Source: Paraglaciecola hydrolytica | GTDB taxonomy: Bacteria; Pseudomonadota; Gammaproteobacteria; Enterobacterales; Alteromonadaceae | DNA: 64,000 bases | NCBI RefSeq assembly: GCF_001565895.1 | Contig: NZ_LSNE01000003.1 | Location: forward strand, 788,380-852,379 | Direction: 5' to 3' | Shown: positions 31,981 to 41,050 of the stretch, piece after piece | Layout: every line of letters begins with the position of its first letter | Position numbering within the stretch: the stretch's first letter is position 1 | Position numbers and translations under genes: made by a program | Notes under the pieces: model-generated | The model's database searches: none | Seen by the model: only the letters and a program-made list of their open reading frames with translations | Told to the model about the DNA's origin: nothing

Positions 31981-32678
31981 TAGTTTAGCTCCTTGATTTT
32001 GATATTTTTAAACCACACAACATCACCATGATCTTGCAAACCGATATGGCCTTGTTTGCCTGTACCAAAACCCTCCCAAGTGGCAAATTTACTGTTGGCA
32101 ATCAGTTTGTCCCAAGTGCTACTGCCAATAACTATGCTGGTGGTAATGACCTCATTTTGCCAAATCTGCAAATGATTATCTTGTAAACGAATACGCACCT
32201 GATTCCACTCTCCAGCGGGTTTAAAGCTCGAAGAAGGGGAGGCGACCATGTCATATAAAGAACCAGAACTATGAGAATCAATTTTATTATCAGAGTGGCG
32301 CTCATTGTCTAAAATTTGAATTTCTGGCGCGTGAGAATAAACGTATTTACCACTTTCGTCTGCCATGATTAGAATGCCACTATTGCCACCTTCAGCGATT
32401 TTCCACTCTAATTTTAAATCAAAATTGCTGTAGCTGGTCTTAGTGAGAATATCCCCCGCACCCGGCGCACTTAACTTGAGTGTGCCACTGTCAGTTGTCC
32501 AGCCAGGGTGTAAACTTTGTTGTTTAAAATTGCGCCATTGCGAAAGATCGCTGCCATCAAATAACAACTGCCAGCCTTCGTTTTGTTCTTGTTTAGTCAG
32601 TTGGTTGTCAGCGGCTAAACCAGTACAACTGTACATTGCCATTAATAAGCCAAACGAAAAACCGGTAAGTACTTTCAT
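31980..32678 (-). CDS. DUF1080 / 3-keto-disaccharide hydrolase domain protein
   Basis: 232 residues with a signal peptide (~1-23, ending GLAAD). The rest is one LamG-like jelly-roll of the DUF1080 type: WQLLFDGSDLSQWR at the start, GGNSGILIM with a conserved acidic partner, and HIGLQDHGDVVWFKNIKI at the end. Characterised DUF1080 proteins cleave 3-keto-glycosides by an elimination-type reaction. It is first in the three-gene operon with the GMC oxidoreductase and its small subunit. Which sugar is used cannot be read from the sequence. Confidence 0.9.
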   Translation of the reverse strand: MKVLTGFSFGLLMAMYSCTGLAADNQLTKQEQNEGWQLLFDGSDLSQWRNFKQQSLHPGWTTDSGTLKLSAPGAGDILTKTSYSNFDLKLEWKIAEGGNSGILIMADESGKYVYSHAPEIQILDNERHSDNKIDSHSSGSLYDMVASPSSSFKPAGEWNQVRIRLQDNHLQIWQNEVITTSIVIGSSTWDKLIANSKFATWEGFGTGKQGHIGLQDHGDVVWFKNIKIKELN

Positions 32679-32895
32679 ATTTTTCCTTTAATTTTTGTGG
32701 CAACCCTATAGAGGAGTGCTGTTTGAGTGTATTTTCTCAGATTAACACAGCAATCAGCACAAGCAATGCTGAGCGAATATTGGTCTATTTAAAATGACTT
32801 ACGTACACTGTGGCCTAGTAAAGCTCTGTGGAATGGTGTATAAAAATTTGACTCAGTTTTGTGAAACTCTTTTGAACAATAACGATACAGCTGCG

Positions 32896-33843
32896 ATGAT
32901 CCGGTCATTTAAAAATGTGAAAGTACTTATATTTTCCAGTTTACTCTGGATGTCTTGGCCTATAAAAGCAGCTGACTTATCTAATGCGGTAACTCTGGTC
33001 AATATTCCATTAATGGAAAGGCCAAGTGACCATCGGCTTTATGCTGATGAGTTATTAAACTTAGCCCTTACGCTATCGGCAGAAAAATTTGGCCCCTTTA
33101 AAATAGTGCAACATAAGTATCAAACCGTTGTTGGACGCCAATTATTAGAATTAGAAAAAGGGGAGTGGTTGTCTGTTGCAGTATCAATGCCTTTGCCAGC
33201 ATGGTTAGAAAAAGCCGATGTTGTGCACTTTCCCATCATGAAAGGTTTAGCAAGCTACCGCATGTTTTTTGCTCATCAAGCCCAACAAAACAAACTAGCT
33301 GACATTAATTCATTGACTGATCTGCGGAGCCAAGTAATAGGCCAGGGGCGAGGTTGGTCAACCGCTAAAATATTAGAAGACAATGGGTTTAGCGTTATGT
33401 ATGGCTCAACCTATGAGACACTTTTTCCGATGTTAGAAGCTGATCGATTCCAGTTATTAATGCGTGGAGTTTACGAAATTGAAGCCGAGCACAAGGTCTA
33501 TCGTCAGACTATGCCTGAACTTAGCATTGCAGATAACATTGCGGTGTATACATATTTGCCGAGCTATTTTTTTGTAAGTAAAAAGCAACCTGCTTTAACT
33601 GAGCGTTTAATGTTTGGGTTAAAAAAAGCCAGTGACAGTGGGCAATTTGACAAACTGTTTCAGCGCTATTTTAATAGGGCTCTAAGCATGATGCAAACCA
33701 AACAACGTAAAATATTTTATCTCAATAATACTAATATTAATGCCGCAGATTTTGCCGAAGATAACCCCTACTTACTTGATTACATTCGTAAACTGGAAGC
33801 GCAAAAACCGAGGCTTGAGCTAGCTAGGCGGATAACAGGATAG
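32896..33843 (+). CDS. orphan periplasmic solute-binding-like protein
   Basis: 315 residues from the ATG at 32896, chosen because it gives a standard signal peptide ending KAAD; in-frame starts at 32794 and 32833 would add a non-signal lead. The mature part resembles family-3-type solute-binding folds with a polar binding cleft (TDLRSQVIGQGRGWSTAKILEDNGF, YTYLPSYFFVSKKQP). There is no permease or ATPase nearby, and such orphans are common in Alteromonadales, where the ligand is usually unknown. It could act in sensing rather than in uptake. It is convergent with the cupin gene. Confidence 0.75.
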   Translation: MIRSFKNVKVLIFSSLLWMSWPIKAADLSNAVTLVNIPLMERPSDHRLYADELLNLALTLSAEKFGPFKIVQHKYQTVVGRQLLELEKGEWLSVAVSMPLPAWLEKADVVHFPIMKGLASYRMFFAHQAQQNKLADINSLTDLRSQVIGQGRGWSTAKILEDNGFSVMYGSTYETLFPMLEADRFQLLMRGVYEIEAEHKVYRQTMPELSIADNIAVYTYLPSYFFVSKKQPALTERLMFGLKKASDSGQFDKLFQRYFNRALSMMQTKQRKIFYLNNTNINAADFAEDNPYLLDYIRKLEAQKPRLELARRITG

Positions 33844-33875
33844 TGTTACATTCAGCTTGCTGGCCTGTGTGGCAT

Positions 33876-35060
33876 TTATTTAGCCTGCAGAAAGCCGCTG
33901 GTAATTAAACGACTTACCAGTGCAATACGCACATCATCACCCAGCTCCCCAGGGATATCCATCACCTTAAATTCAACATTGGCTGCAATAAAACGTAAGG
34001 CTTGTTCTGCCCCAGGGTGGATCAAAATTTTCTCTGCAGGTTGGCACCAGTCTAGGATATCGGCAGTGCCGATCAACTGTGAAATAGAAAGCGGATTGTG
34101 TTTAATCTTGCTATTAACATGAATGGTTGACGTTGTTTTGTCCGATTTTAATTTAGGTAAATCGTAAACCATACGTGAACGCCGTTTGGCCATTGCTTGC
34201 AAAATAAACTCGTCTGTTTGGCATTGCTCACTTAACTTTTTAAGTCCAGCCCTAATTTGCTCAAAAATGGCATTTTGGTCTTGTCCGCCTGATACATTGT
34301 CCGCGCGTAAGCCTATATTGCTTCTTATATTTCGATCCAAATCAGCCATATGATCCAATACAGCATTTAAACCATCGCGTACAGTGACAGGTACAAAACC
34401 AATCGACAGATGAATAGATTCGCTCGTGGATTGCACAGTATGGGCGGTACCTCGTGGTACATAAAGTAAATCACCAGGTTCTACGTCATAAGTTGTATAA
34501 CGTCCTAGTGGCGGTGGCCCCTCACCTATACCTTTCCAGACATTGGGCAGAGTTGCTGGTTCATCGGAAATAAACCATCGTTTAGTGCCGGTTATCTGGA
34601 CGACGATGACATCAATTTCATCATGGTGCACAGGGGCGGCAGCTCCCGCCTCACTCCAGAAAATCACTACACCGACGGGTTTCTCAAAAATAAACTCTAA
34701 GGCACGAGTAAATTCAGATAGCTGTGGAGCAATATCTATGACTTCTGGTAGCCTTACTGTGTAACCACGCTCGTGGTATTCCCTGATCAGCGCTTGAAAA
34801 GCCTCAGCATTGGCTACTTTGCGTGCCACAGGCGGTGGTACTTTGGGAGTATGAATATGGCAAGTCAGTGTATGGGCATATTTTTCAAACTCACCCAAGA
34901 TGGCTTTTTTAGGATCGCTGCCCAGCATTGATGCACGCTCTGGAGACTGTCCACTTAACAAAGCAAAAGGCCGACGACTCACTATATCGCTGAAAAACTG
35001 TTCATAAGTGCAAGGTGTTAATATCTTGCTGAGTATTTGTTGGGCTGTGGAGAGTATCAA
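33876..35060 (-). CDS. JmjC/cupin-4-like Fe(II)/2-oxoglutarate oxygenase
   Basis: 394 residues; a TTG at 35060 is the only start that keeps the conserved N-terminal helix (TYEQFFSDIVSRRPF), and an in-frame stop lies just upstream. The iron site is visible as His145-x-Asp147 (PVHHDEID) and distal His207 (PRGTAH); Lys160 (TGTKRW) is placed to hold 2-oxoglutarate. The relatives hydroxylate ribosomal proteins (YcfD/RoxA) or peptide side chains. It is longer than YcfD's core, with a helical C-terminal region. The substrate is unknown. Confidence 0.82.
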   Translation of the reverse strand: MILSTAQQILSKILTPCTYEQFFSDIVSRRPFALLSGQSPERASMLGSDPKKAILGEFEKYAHTLTCHIHTPKVPPPVARKVANAEAFQALIREYHERGYTVRLPEVIDIAPQLSEFTRALEFIFEKPVGVVIFWSEAGAAAPVHHDEIDVIVVQITGTKRWFISDEPATLPNVWKGIGEGPPPLGRYTTYDVEPGDLLYVPRGTAHTVQSTSESIHLSIGFVPVTVRDGLNAVLDHMADLDRNIRSNIGLRADNVSGGQDQNAIFEQIRAGLKKLSEQCQTDEFILQAMAKRRSRMVYDLPKLKSDKTTSTIHVNSKIKHNPLSISQLIGTADILDWCQPAEKILIHPGAEQALRFIAANVEFKVMDIPGELGDDVRIALVSRLITSGFLQAK

Positions 35061-35177
35061 TGTCTAGGATCAGGCAAAAAGTTTGATTTATCTTAACGTC
35101 TCACCTGCAATCTTTAAATGATTTTTTAGCAGAGTAGGGGCGTGTGAGCCCCGCCTCGTCATTCTGCTAATGTTAGT

Positions 35178-36890
35178 TTAAGAAAGTTTGAATTTTTTCG
35201 CCATCATACCAAGCTCTTCTGCCACACGTTTGATGCCGTCACTGTTTCTGGCGGTTTCTTTAGCGGCAGCAGAAGATTGCTGAACTTCTTGTAGTACGAC
35301 GTGAATGTTACGACTGATCTCTTCCACTACCACACCTTGTTCTTCGGTAGCGGTTGCAATTTGAGTATTCATATCGGAAATAGCAGCAATGCGGCTTGAA
35401 ATATTTTTTAAAGATTCACCCGCTTTACCGGTATTTTCTACACATATACTCGATTGATTACTGCTGCTGCTCATGGCATCCACAGCTTTTTTGGAGTTAA
35501 GTTGCAAACTGCTGATCATGCTTTGGATTTGGGCAGTAGAGTCTTGAGTGCGTTTAGCAAGGTTACGTACTTCATCGGCCACGACTGCAAAACCTCGCCC
35601 TTGTTCACCTGCGCGTGCCGCTTCAATTGCAGCGTTTAACGCCAATAAATTGGTTTGTTCGGCGATGGCTTTGATGACGTCCAAGATAGTCGAAATAGTA
35701 TTACTGTCTTTTTCTACATGCTCAATGGCCTCTGAGGCCGAACTGATTTCACGGGCTAATTGCTCCATGCTCGCAATAGCTTGGGCAACAATAGTCAAAC
35801 CCATACTGGCTTCTTGATCAGATTGACTGGCAGAGGTTGACGCTTCCGCCGCATTGCGTGTCACATCTTGCACGGTAGCGACCATTTGGTGCACAGCAGT
35901 GGCGATTTGATCCAGGCTATCTTGTTGTTTGTCTACCGAGGCATTGGTCGTGCTTGCAATACTATGGAGTGTCGATGAAGAAGAGTTAAGATCCTTGATA
36001 GATTTATTAAATTTTTCCAGCAAGTTTTTGATGCTTTTAGTCATTAAATTAAAATTTTGAGCTAGTGCAGACATCTCAGGTTGGCCATCTTCATCTAAAC
36101 GTAAGGCCAGATTGATATCTCCATTGCCCATATCGACGGCCATAAAGGTATCAACTACGTTGCGTAAGGGGCTGAAAAGATACTGCAACATAAACCACGT
36201 AAGTCCAACAATCACTAAACCACATAAAATTTGTAAGGTAGAGGCGGTATTAAGCCAAAAGCTCGCAGCGCTGCGAGCTTCTTCGAGTTGCTCAGCAGTA
36301 CGTTTATCCAGAGCTTGAAAAAACTGATTAACTGGTGCCAGTATTTTAGTCACTTCGTCATGGTAGTTATCATCAAACAAAATACGCAGAGCAAACTCGT
36401 TAACATTTTCACCTTGTTTAGGCTCAAAAGGCCCATTCACCAACTTGTTTTGCCGAATCGATTCCATCGCTTGCGTTTCAGTATTGACTAGCTCGCTTGA
36501 ATATTTGGCGGCTTGCGCCATCAGTTCCAGCTCTTTGGAGGAAAACTCTAATGCCAGCATGATGTCTGTTTGCGATTTTCTCTGATCCGGATAAAGCTCA
36601 GCATTAACGCTTGAAGGGCGCGGAGTTTTACCACCCTGCCAGTCTACAATTGTAAAATAATCATCAAAATATTTTTTGTTGCCCGTGGCGACATAAGTAC
36701 GAGCTAAACGGGTTAAATCCATCGAAGCATGGCGAAATTCGTCAGCAAGGTTAAAGGATAAATAGCGTATACGTGCGGCTTCAACTTGTTGATTATTTTT
36801 ACTGACTGCAACCATTTCGGACAATATGGCTAATAAAGTAAAGCCGATGGTCACGCACAGTGAGATGAGCATTTTTGTTCTGATGTTCAT
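35178..36890 (-). CDS. methyl-accepting chemotaxis protein
   Basis: 570 residues from the ATG at 36890, preceded by GAGG. Membrane helices lie at ~5-27 and ~210-233, with an all-helical periplasmic sensor between them. A HAMP domain follows and then the long cytoplasmic coiled coil with the universal signalling hairpin ([20 protein letters not shown]). There is no C-terminal NWETF-type tether for CheR/CheB. The ligand is unknown. It is a single-gene unit. Confidence 0.95.
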   Translation of the reverse strand: MNIRTKMLISLCVTIGFTLLAILSEMVAVSKNNQQVEAARIRYLSFNLADEFRHASMDLTRLARTYVATGNKKYFDDYFTIVDWQGGKTPRPSSVNAELYPDQRKSQTDIMLALEFSSKELELMAQAAKYSSELVNTETQAMESIRQNKLVNGPFEPKQGENVNEFALRILFDDNYHDEVTKILAPVNQFFQALDKRTAEQLEEARSAASFWLNTASTLQILCGLVIVGLTWFMLQYLFSPLRNVVDTFMAVDMGNGDINLALRLDEDGQPEMSALAQNFNLMTKSIKNLLEKFNKSIKDLNSSSSTLHSIASTTNASVDKQQDSLDQIATAVHQMVATVQDVTRNAAEASTSASQSDQEASMGLTIVAQAIASMEQLAREISSASEAIEHVEKDSNTISTILDVIKAIAEQTNLLALNAAIEAARAGEQGRGFAVVADEVRNLAKRTQDSTAQIQSMISSLQLNSKKAVDAMSSSSNQSSICVENTGKAGESLKNISSRIAAISDMNTQIATATEEQGVVVEEISRNIHVVLQEVQQSSAAAKETARNSDGIKRVAEELGMMAKKFKLS

Positions 36891-37038
36891 ATTTCGCCTC
36901 AACACTTCAAGTTAAACAAAAATAGATATATTGGTTTTATCATCTAATAAGTAAAAAACATTAGCTTAAAAAGCCAGAAAACCCTTATTAATCAATAAAA
37001 AATTTAATTGAGCCATGAGAGCTTTGAGCATATTTACT

Positions 37039-37073
37039 CAAACAACCTGAATCCTGCATCTTCAGGTTGTTTG
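37039..37073 (-). terminator. terminator after the M42-like peptidase gene
   Basis: A 12-bp stem AAACAACCTGAA / TTCAGGTTGTTT (37040-37051 and 37061-37072) with a 9-nt loop, 17 nt past the stop codon on the minus strand. It marks the end of the ATP-grasp operon. Confidence 0.8.
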
Positions 37074-37089
37074 GGTATATATTATGCCG

Positions 37090-38187
37090 CTAACTATGAG
37101 CTAATTCTTGCATCAGGGCTAAAAATGCCTGCACAGATTCCAGTGGCGCTGACTCAGACATAGTGTGATAACCACTTGATGGTATCTGCAAGGTTGTACC
37201 GTCTACCAAGCCGTTCGAAGCCGCGATAATTCGCCCCATTTCCGTTGAACCAAAAGAAGACAATGGCTCACCTTTTTGCTCTTGAATAAGATGTTGAGCA
37301 GCAACGTATTCGTCTTTAAATTGGTAAGTGATACCCAAACGTTGGCAGATTTCAACCAAGGTCTGATTGAGCTGGGGATTAAAATCAGCGTTGGCATCTT
37401 TATTACGCAATACTAACTGCTGTTGTTTAGCAGTGGGTAAGTCTGGATACGGACTGGTATCTACCACAATCAATTTATTGGTTGAGCCGCCAAAACGTCT
37501 GAACCATTCAAGCAAATAGCGCCAGCTTTTCCCTGCTTCTTCTTGGGCGGTAAAAAACGCTGTACCCTGAAATCCACCCTCAAACAAATGTACTAAGGCT
37601 GCAGTTGTTAATACGTTATCCAACTGGCCAACCAAGGCTTGATCAGTAATGGTGAGTTTATCGGTAAAGGCTACTGGGGTGCCGGCAACTAAGTGCTCTA
37701 AGCCTTCGACTTGAAAGATTAAGTTATTCCGAAACTCACAGATATAGGCTCCTTTAATTTTGCCACAACCGCGATAGGCTCCCGACCAGGGCTCAAAGGC
37801 ATATACTCCTTCAGCATCAAAGCGATTGACGATTTTTTGCATCAGTGACTCACTTACCGAGTTACCTAATAAATCAGAACGTGCCCCTGCTACAAAAGCG
37901 GCATATTGAAACTCGTTTGGACCTGTGCAAACCAAACCATGGCGGTCGATATGGGCTGAAAACATGCGTGAATCGGGTTTGTTGCCTTGCGCCACCAGCA
38001 GACCTTCGTACCATGTGACCTTGGCGCCACGCTCTTCCAATTCCCGTTGCAGTACCCGAAAAAAAGAATGCTCTGCTCCCGTTACACTTGGGCTACGTAT
38101 CAAGGTGCGTAATAACTCAATAAAAGACTCTGGTAAGTCGTGTGATTGATTTGTCAATTTGCCTAAAGTCTCTGTGCTACTACCCAC
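37090..38187 (-). CDS. M42/M20-like metallo-aminopeptidase
   Basis: 365 residues starting at GTG with AAGGA upstream. Dimetal ligands of the M28/M42 fold are all visible: AHIDRHG (His, Asp), GQLDNVLTT (Asp), AQEEAG (catalytic Glu and metal Glu), VVDTSP (Asp) and YHTMSE (His). It is predicted to be a cytoplasmic aminopeptidase or peptide amidase with a dodecameric-type domain insert. It lies 9 nt downstream of the glutathionylspermidine gene, and the whole operon codes for amide-bond makers and breakers, so the substrate may be a product of its neighbours. That link is inference. Confidence 0.85.
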   Translation of the reverse strand: MGSSTETLGKLTNQSHDLPESFIELLRTLIRSPSVTGAEHSFFRVLQRELEERGAKVTWYEGLLVAQGNKPDSRMFSAHIDRHGLVCTGPNEFQYAAFVAGARSDLLGNSVSESLMQKIVNRFDAEGVYAFEPWSGAYRGCGKIKGAYICEFRNNLIFQVEGLEHLVAGTPVAFTDKLTITDQALVGQLDNVLTTAALVHLFEGGFQGTAFFTAQEEAGKSWRYLLEWFRRFGGSTNKLIVVDTSPYPDLPTAKQQQLVLRNKDANADFNPQLNQTLVEICQRLGITYQFKDEYVAAQHLIQEQKGEPLSSFGSTEMGRIIAASNGLVDGTTLQIPSSGYHTMSESAPLESVQAFLALMQELAHS

Positions 38188-38196
38188 TGCAATTCC

Positions 38197-40086
38197 TTAC
38201 GTATCTAAAAATGATAAATCATCGTCAATTCTTAACGCCATACAATCACTGTCTTTGCCAATAATCATCGAGCTATCGACTCTTACACCACTACCGGCAT
38301 AATTACCTGCGGCGGTAAAAGTGCACACTTGCACATAATATTTGCCTACTTTAGGTAGGGCAAAAAGCTGTTGATATATTTGTGTCCGATCAGCAAAAGC
38401 ACCTCCTTTGTCAGCTAACACCTTGTTGTTTTTATCAATAAGTTGAATGTTAGCCCCACAGCGACCCACTATGGGTTTAACCACGTAGCCACTTGCTTCT
38501 AACTCTGGACTAAGTTCAAAGCTGGTGTTCAATAATAAAGGATGGTTTGGAAATAGTGACCAAAGAATTGGCAATATAGCCTTGTTACTTGGTATAAGGG
38601 TCCAGAGTGGTTCAAACACCATGATTTCTTTTCTGAGTAATACATCACTTAAATTTGGCACACTTCCGGGGGGGCGAATTTTATCGCTGATGGTTTGTTG
38701 TGCATCTTGCTCTGTACGCAGTTGATCTAGGGCGGTTTCCCATGCCCAGGTTTTCCATACCCACTTAACCTTGTTGCCATTAACATCGACGATGTCGCCT
38801 TGTTCATTCCAACTGAGTGAGCTTAAACCGACAACTCGCTCACACTTATGACCTGCCGCTTCTATGGCAGACAACATAAATAGGGCATGGTAGTCCTCTT
38901 CCGGATCGGTATCTTGTAATACATGAACCAAACCTTCTACTTCACTTTCGCGCCACGCTTTAACGAGCTCTGCAAATAGCGTAGAGCCCGCATCTTCACC
39001 ATGTTTTAGGCCTAAATGTTTAGCCCACTTACCCTGCACCTTGCCGGTTTCCATATAACAAGAGGCGGAGTCACAGTTGTACTCGTAAACTTTCAGCCCC
39101 TTATCTGACATCGAAAAATCAAAACGGCTGGTGATCAATTGATTGAGGCGGTTATCCCAAGACTGGCGGATACGCGGTAAAATGGATGCAGGCAAACCAA
39201 AAGACTCGACTAACTCGTCATGCTGCAACACATATTCAGTGGCATGCATAAATAAACCGTGTAACTCATCGGTGGCAGACTCCAGGGCTTCCTGAGCCGT
39301 TTGTGATAACAAGTAATAATTTAAATGGTCTTCTGCAACTGAGGTAAGCCAATGGCCTTGCATCATATCCACATAGGCAGCTTCATCATCATTGGCAATA
39401 TTTAACCACGGTTTTAAGGCTTGTGGCGACGAATGTGCAGTGGCAGGTTTTAAGTTAAATAACTCTTGCTGTTCTGGCTCTAAAATTTCGCCATGACTTG
39501 TATCATCGGTTTGGATCATCCAGCCTAGTATGGTTGCATCACTAAACGAACATTCGATCCAAAAATCGTTTTCACGGCCTATTTTGACTTTAATCTCACG
39601 GGAGTAATCTCGCCCCTCTGGCCAGACGACAAAATCCATATTTTGCTCAACAATACGCACGTAGTCATCGCTAACTTGGGTAATAATCGCCACATGGCCG
39701 GTATTAACAAACTCTCCACCTTCTTCCCAAATGAGTAAACTGCCTACTTCTGGGTGACGCTGGGCGCCATTTTTATAAGCTTGCAAGGGTAAAAGTTCAT
39801 TGGTGGCAACCTCGCGTACCGAGCGCAAATTAAAAATCTCATAGGCCATAGATACATCATTAAAGATATAACCTTGGTTGATGTACAACCAACGACGGGC
39901 AAATTCCACACATTGCCATTTATACCCCATATAAATGCCATCATAGTAACTGCGATAAGCACTTCGATTGGGATAAATATTGGGATCGGCGGAATCATAA
40001 TCACTGGAATATGAAATGACACCGCCGGGGGCGGTGCCAAGTTCAGTGCCAAAAGGCGTAACAGCTAACTCTATTTTATGTGGCAT
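38197..40086 (-). CDS. gss: bifunctional glutathionylspermidine synthetase/amidase
   Basis: 629 residues (Escherichia coli GspSA 619). The N-terminal CHAP amidase has its catalytic Cys59 (YKWQCVEFARRWL) and His131 (NTGHVAII) at the same positions as in the Escherichia coli enzyme. The C-terminal ATP-grasp ligase (~215-620) carries FDFSMSDKGLKVYEYNCD, where the substrate and Mg are bound, and KPIVGRCGANI. The enzyme joins glutathione to spermidine and also breaks the bond, and can reverse glutathionylspermidine marks on proteins. It is the third gene of the operon, 32 nt after the alpha-E gene. Confidence 0.95.
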   Translation of the reverse strand: MPHKIELAVTPFGTELGTAPGGVISYSSDYDSADPNIYPNRSAYRSYYDGIYMGYKWQCVEFARRWLYINQGYIFNDVSMAYEIFNLRSVREVATNELLPLQAYKNGAQRHPEVGSLLIWEEGGEFVNTGHVAIITQVSDDYVRIVEQNMDFVVWPEGRDYSREIKVKIGRENDFWIECSFSDATILGWMIQTDDTSHGEILEPEQQELFNLKPATAHSSPQALKPWLNIANDDEAAYVDMMQGHWLTSVAEDHLNYYLLSQTAQEALESATDELHGLFMHATEYVLQHDELVESFGLPASILPRIRQSWDNRLNQLITSRFDFSMSDKGLKVYEYNCDSASCYMETGKVQGKWAKHLGLKHGEDAGSTLFAELVKAWRESEVEGLVHVLQDTDPEEDYHALFMLSAIEAAGHKCERVVGLSSLSWNEQGDIVDVNGNKVKWVWKTWAWETALDQLRTEQDAQQTISDKIRPPGSVPNLSDVLLRKEIMVFEPLWTLIPSNKAILPILWSLFPNHPLLLNTSFELSPELEASGYVVKPIVGRCGANIQLIDKNNKVLADKGGAFADRTQIYQQLFALPKVGKYYVQVCTFTAAGNYAGSGVRVDSSMIIGKDSDCMALRIDDDLSFLDT

Positions 40087-40118
40087 CGTTTTCCAGTATG
40101 AAAGTCACCATGACGGTA

Positions 40119-41048
40119 TTAAGTATGGAAAAAATAGGTCTGATTGATTTTGTCAAAAATGGTATTTAAACCAAGTTGCATATCATCAATAAACTCATGC
40201 AGTTTTTCCTGAATTAAGCTCTGTGGATTGGCATCCAATAGTTGAGTTTCAACTACCCGGATTTGCATGATAATTTCTTCATGATTTGGTAAGGTTTTTA
40301 AACAATGTTCGACTTGTCGCAATGCATGTAATAAGGAACGAGGGAATCTATCTTCTAATAATAAAAATTTTAGGACGTCTGGACGACGGATACGTAAACG
40401 CACTTCACGTCGATACATTTGATACGCAGTCAGTGACTTGAGCACACTCATCCACTGAATGTTTTCAAAGGCCGACTGTGAGGTTTCAGTATCTTGCAAT
40501 AATGAGGCTGAACGCACATCAATGATGCGAGTGGTCATGTCGGCTCTTTCTAAATTACGCCCAATACGCAAGAATTCATAACCCTCATCATGGGTCATAG
40601 TTCCCGCTAATATGCCGGTAATAGTTTGATTTGACTGAATTATTTCACTCAAAAAACCGTAACGTGAGCGTCTAGCCTGGGCTTTTTGACAGTTTTCTTT
40701 AGCATAGGAATAGAGCTCATTGATTCGTTCCCACGACTCTCTTGGAATAATCTCGCGAACTGTGCGAGCGTTCTCGCGCGCTGCGCTTAAAGAGCTAATG
40801 ATTGAGCCATGGTTTTTTTGATCGGCAACCATAAAGTTAATCACATTACGTTCAACGGCCTCTTTATGAGTGGAATAAAACAGTTCTCGGTACGACAAAA
40901 TATCGACTATGGGCTCCCATCCCAAGGAGATACTTCTCGGTAAATCTAACAATAAATTAGAATTAACATTAATCAAACGTGCGGTATTTTCAGCACGCTC
41001 CAAATATCTTCCCATCCAACATAGGTTATTGGCGACTCTTGATAACAT
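40119..41048 (-). CDS. alpha-E domain protein (DUF403)
   Basis: 309 residues, all alpha-helical, with the family opening MLSRVANNLCWMGRYLERAENTARLI-like (start LSRVANNLCWMGRYLERA) and conserved acidic helices (FLRIGRNLERADMTTRIIDVR). Alpha-E proteins occur beside circularly permuted ATP-grasp proteins and are predicted partners in an amide-ligase system; no activity is shown. It starts 2 nt after the ATP-grasp stop, so the two are tightly coupled. Confidence 0.93.
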   Translation of the reverse strand: MLSRVANNLCWMGRYLERAENTARLINVNSNLLLDLPRSISLGWEPIVDILSYRELFYSTHKEAVERNVINFMVADQKNHGSIISSLSAARENARTVREIIPRESWERINELYSYAKENCQKAQARRSRYGFLSEIIQSNQTITGILAGTMTHDEGYEFLRIGRNLERADMTTRIIDVRSASLLQDTETSQSAFENIQWMSVLKSLTAYQMYRREVRLRIRRPDVLKFLLLEDRFPRSLLHALRQVEHCLKTLPNHEEIIMQIRVVETQLLDANPQSLIQEKLHEFIDDMQLGLNTIFDKINQTYFFHT

Positions 41049-41050
41049 AA

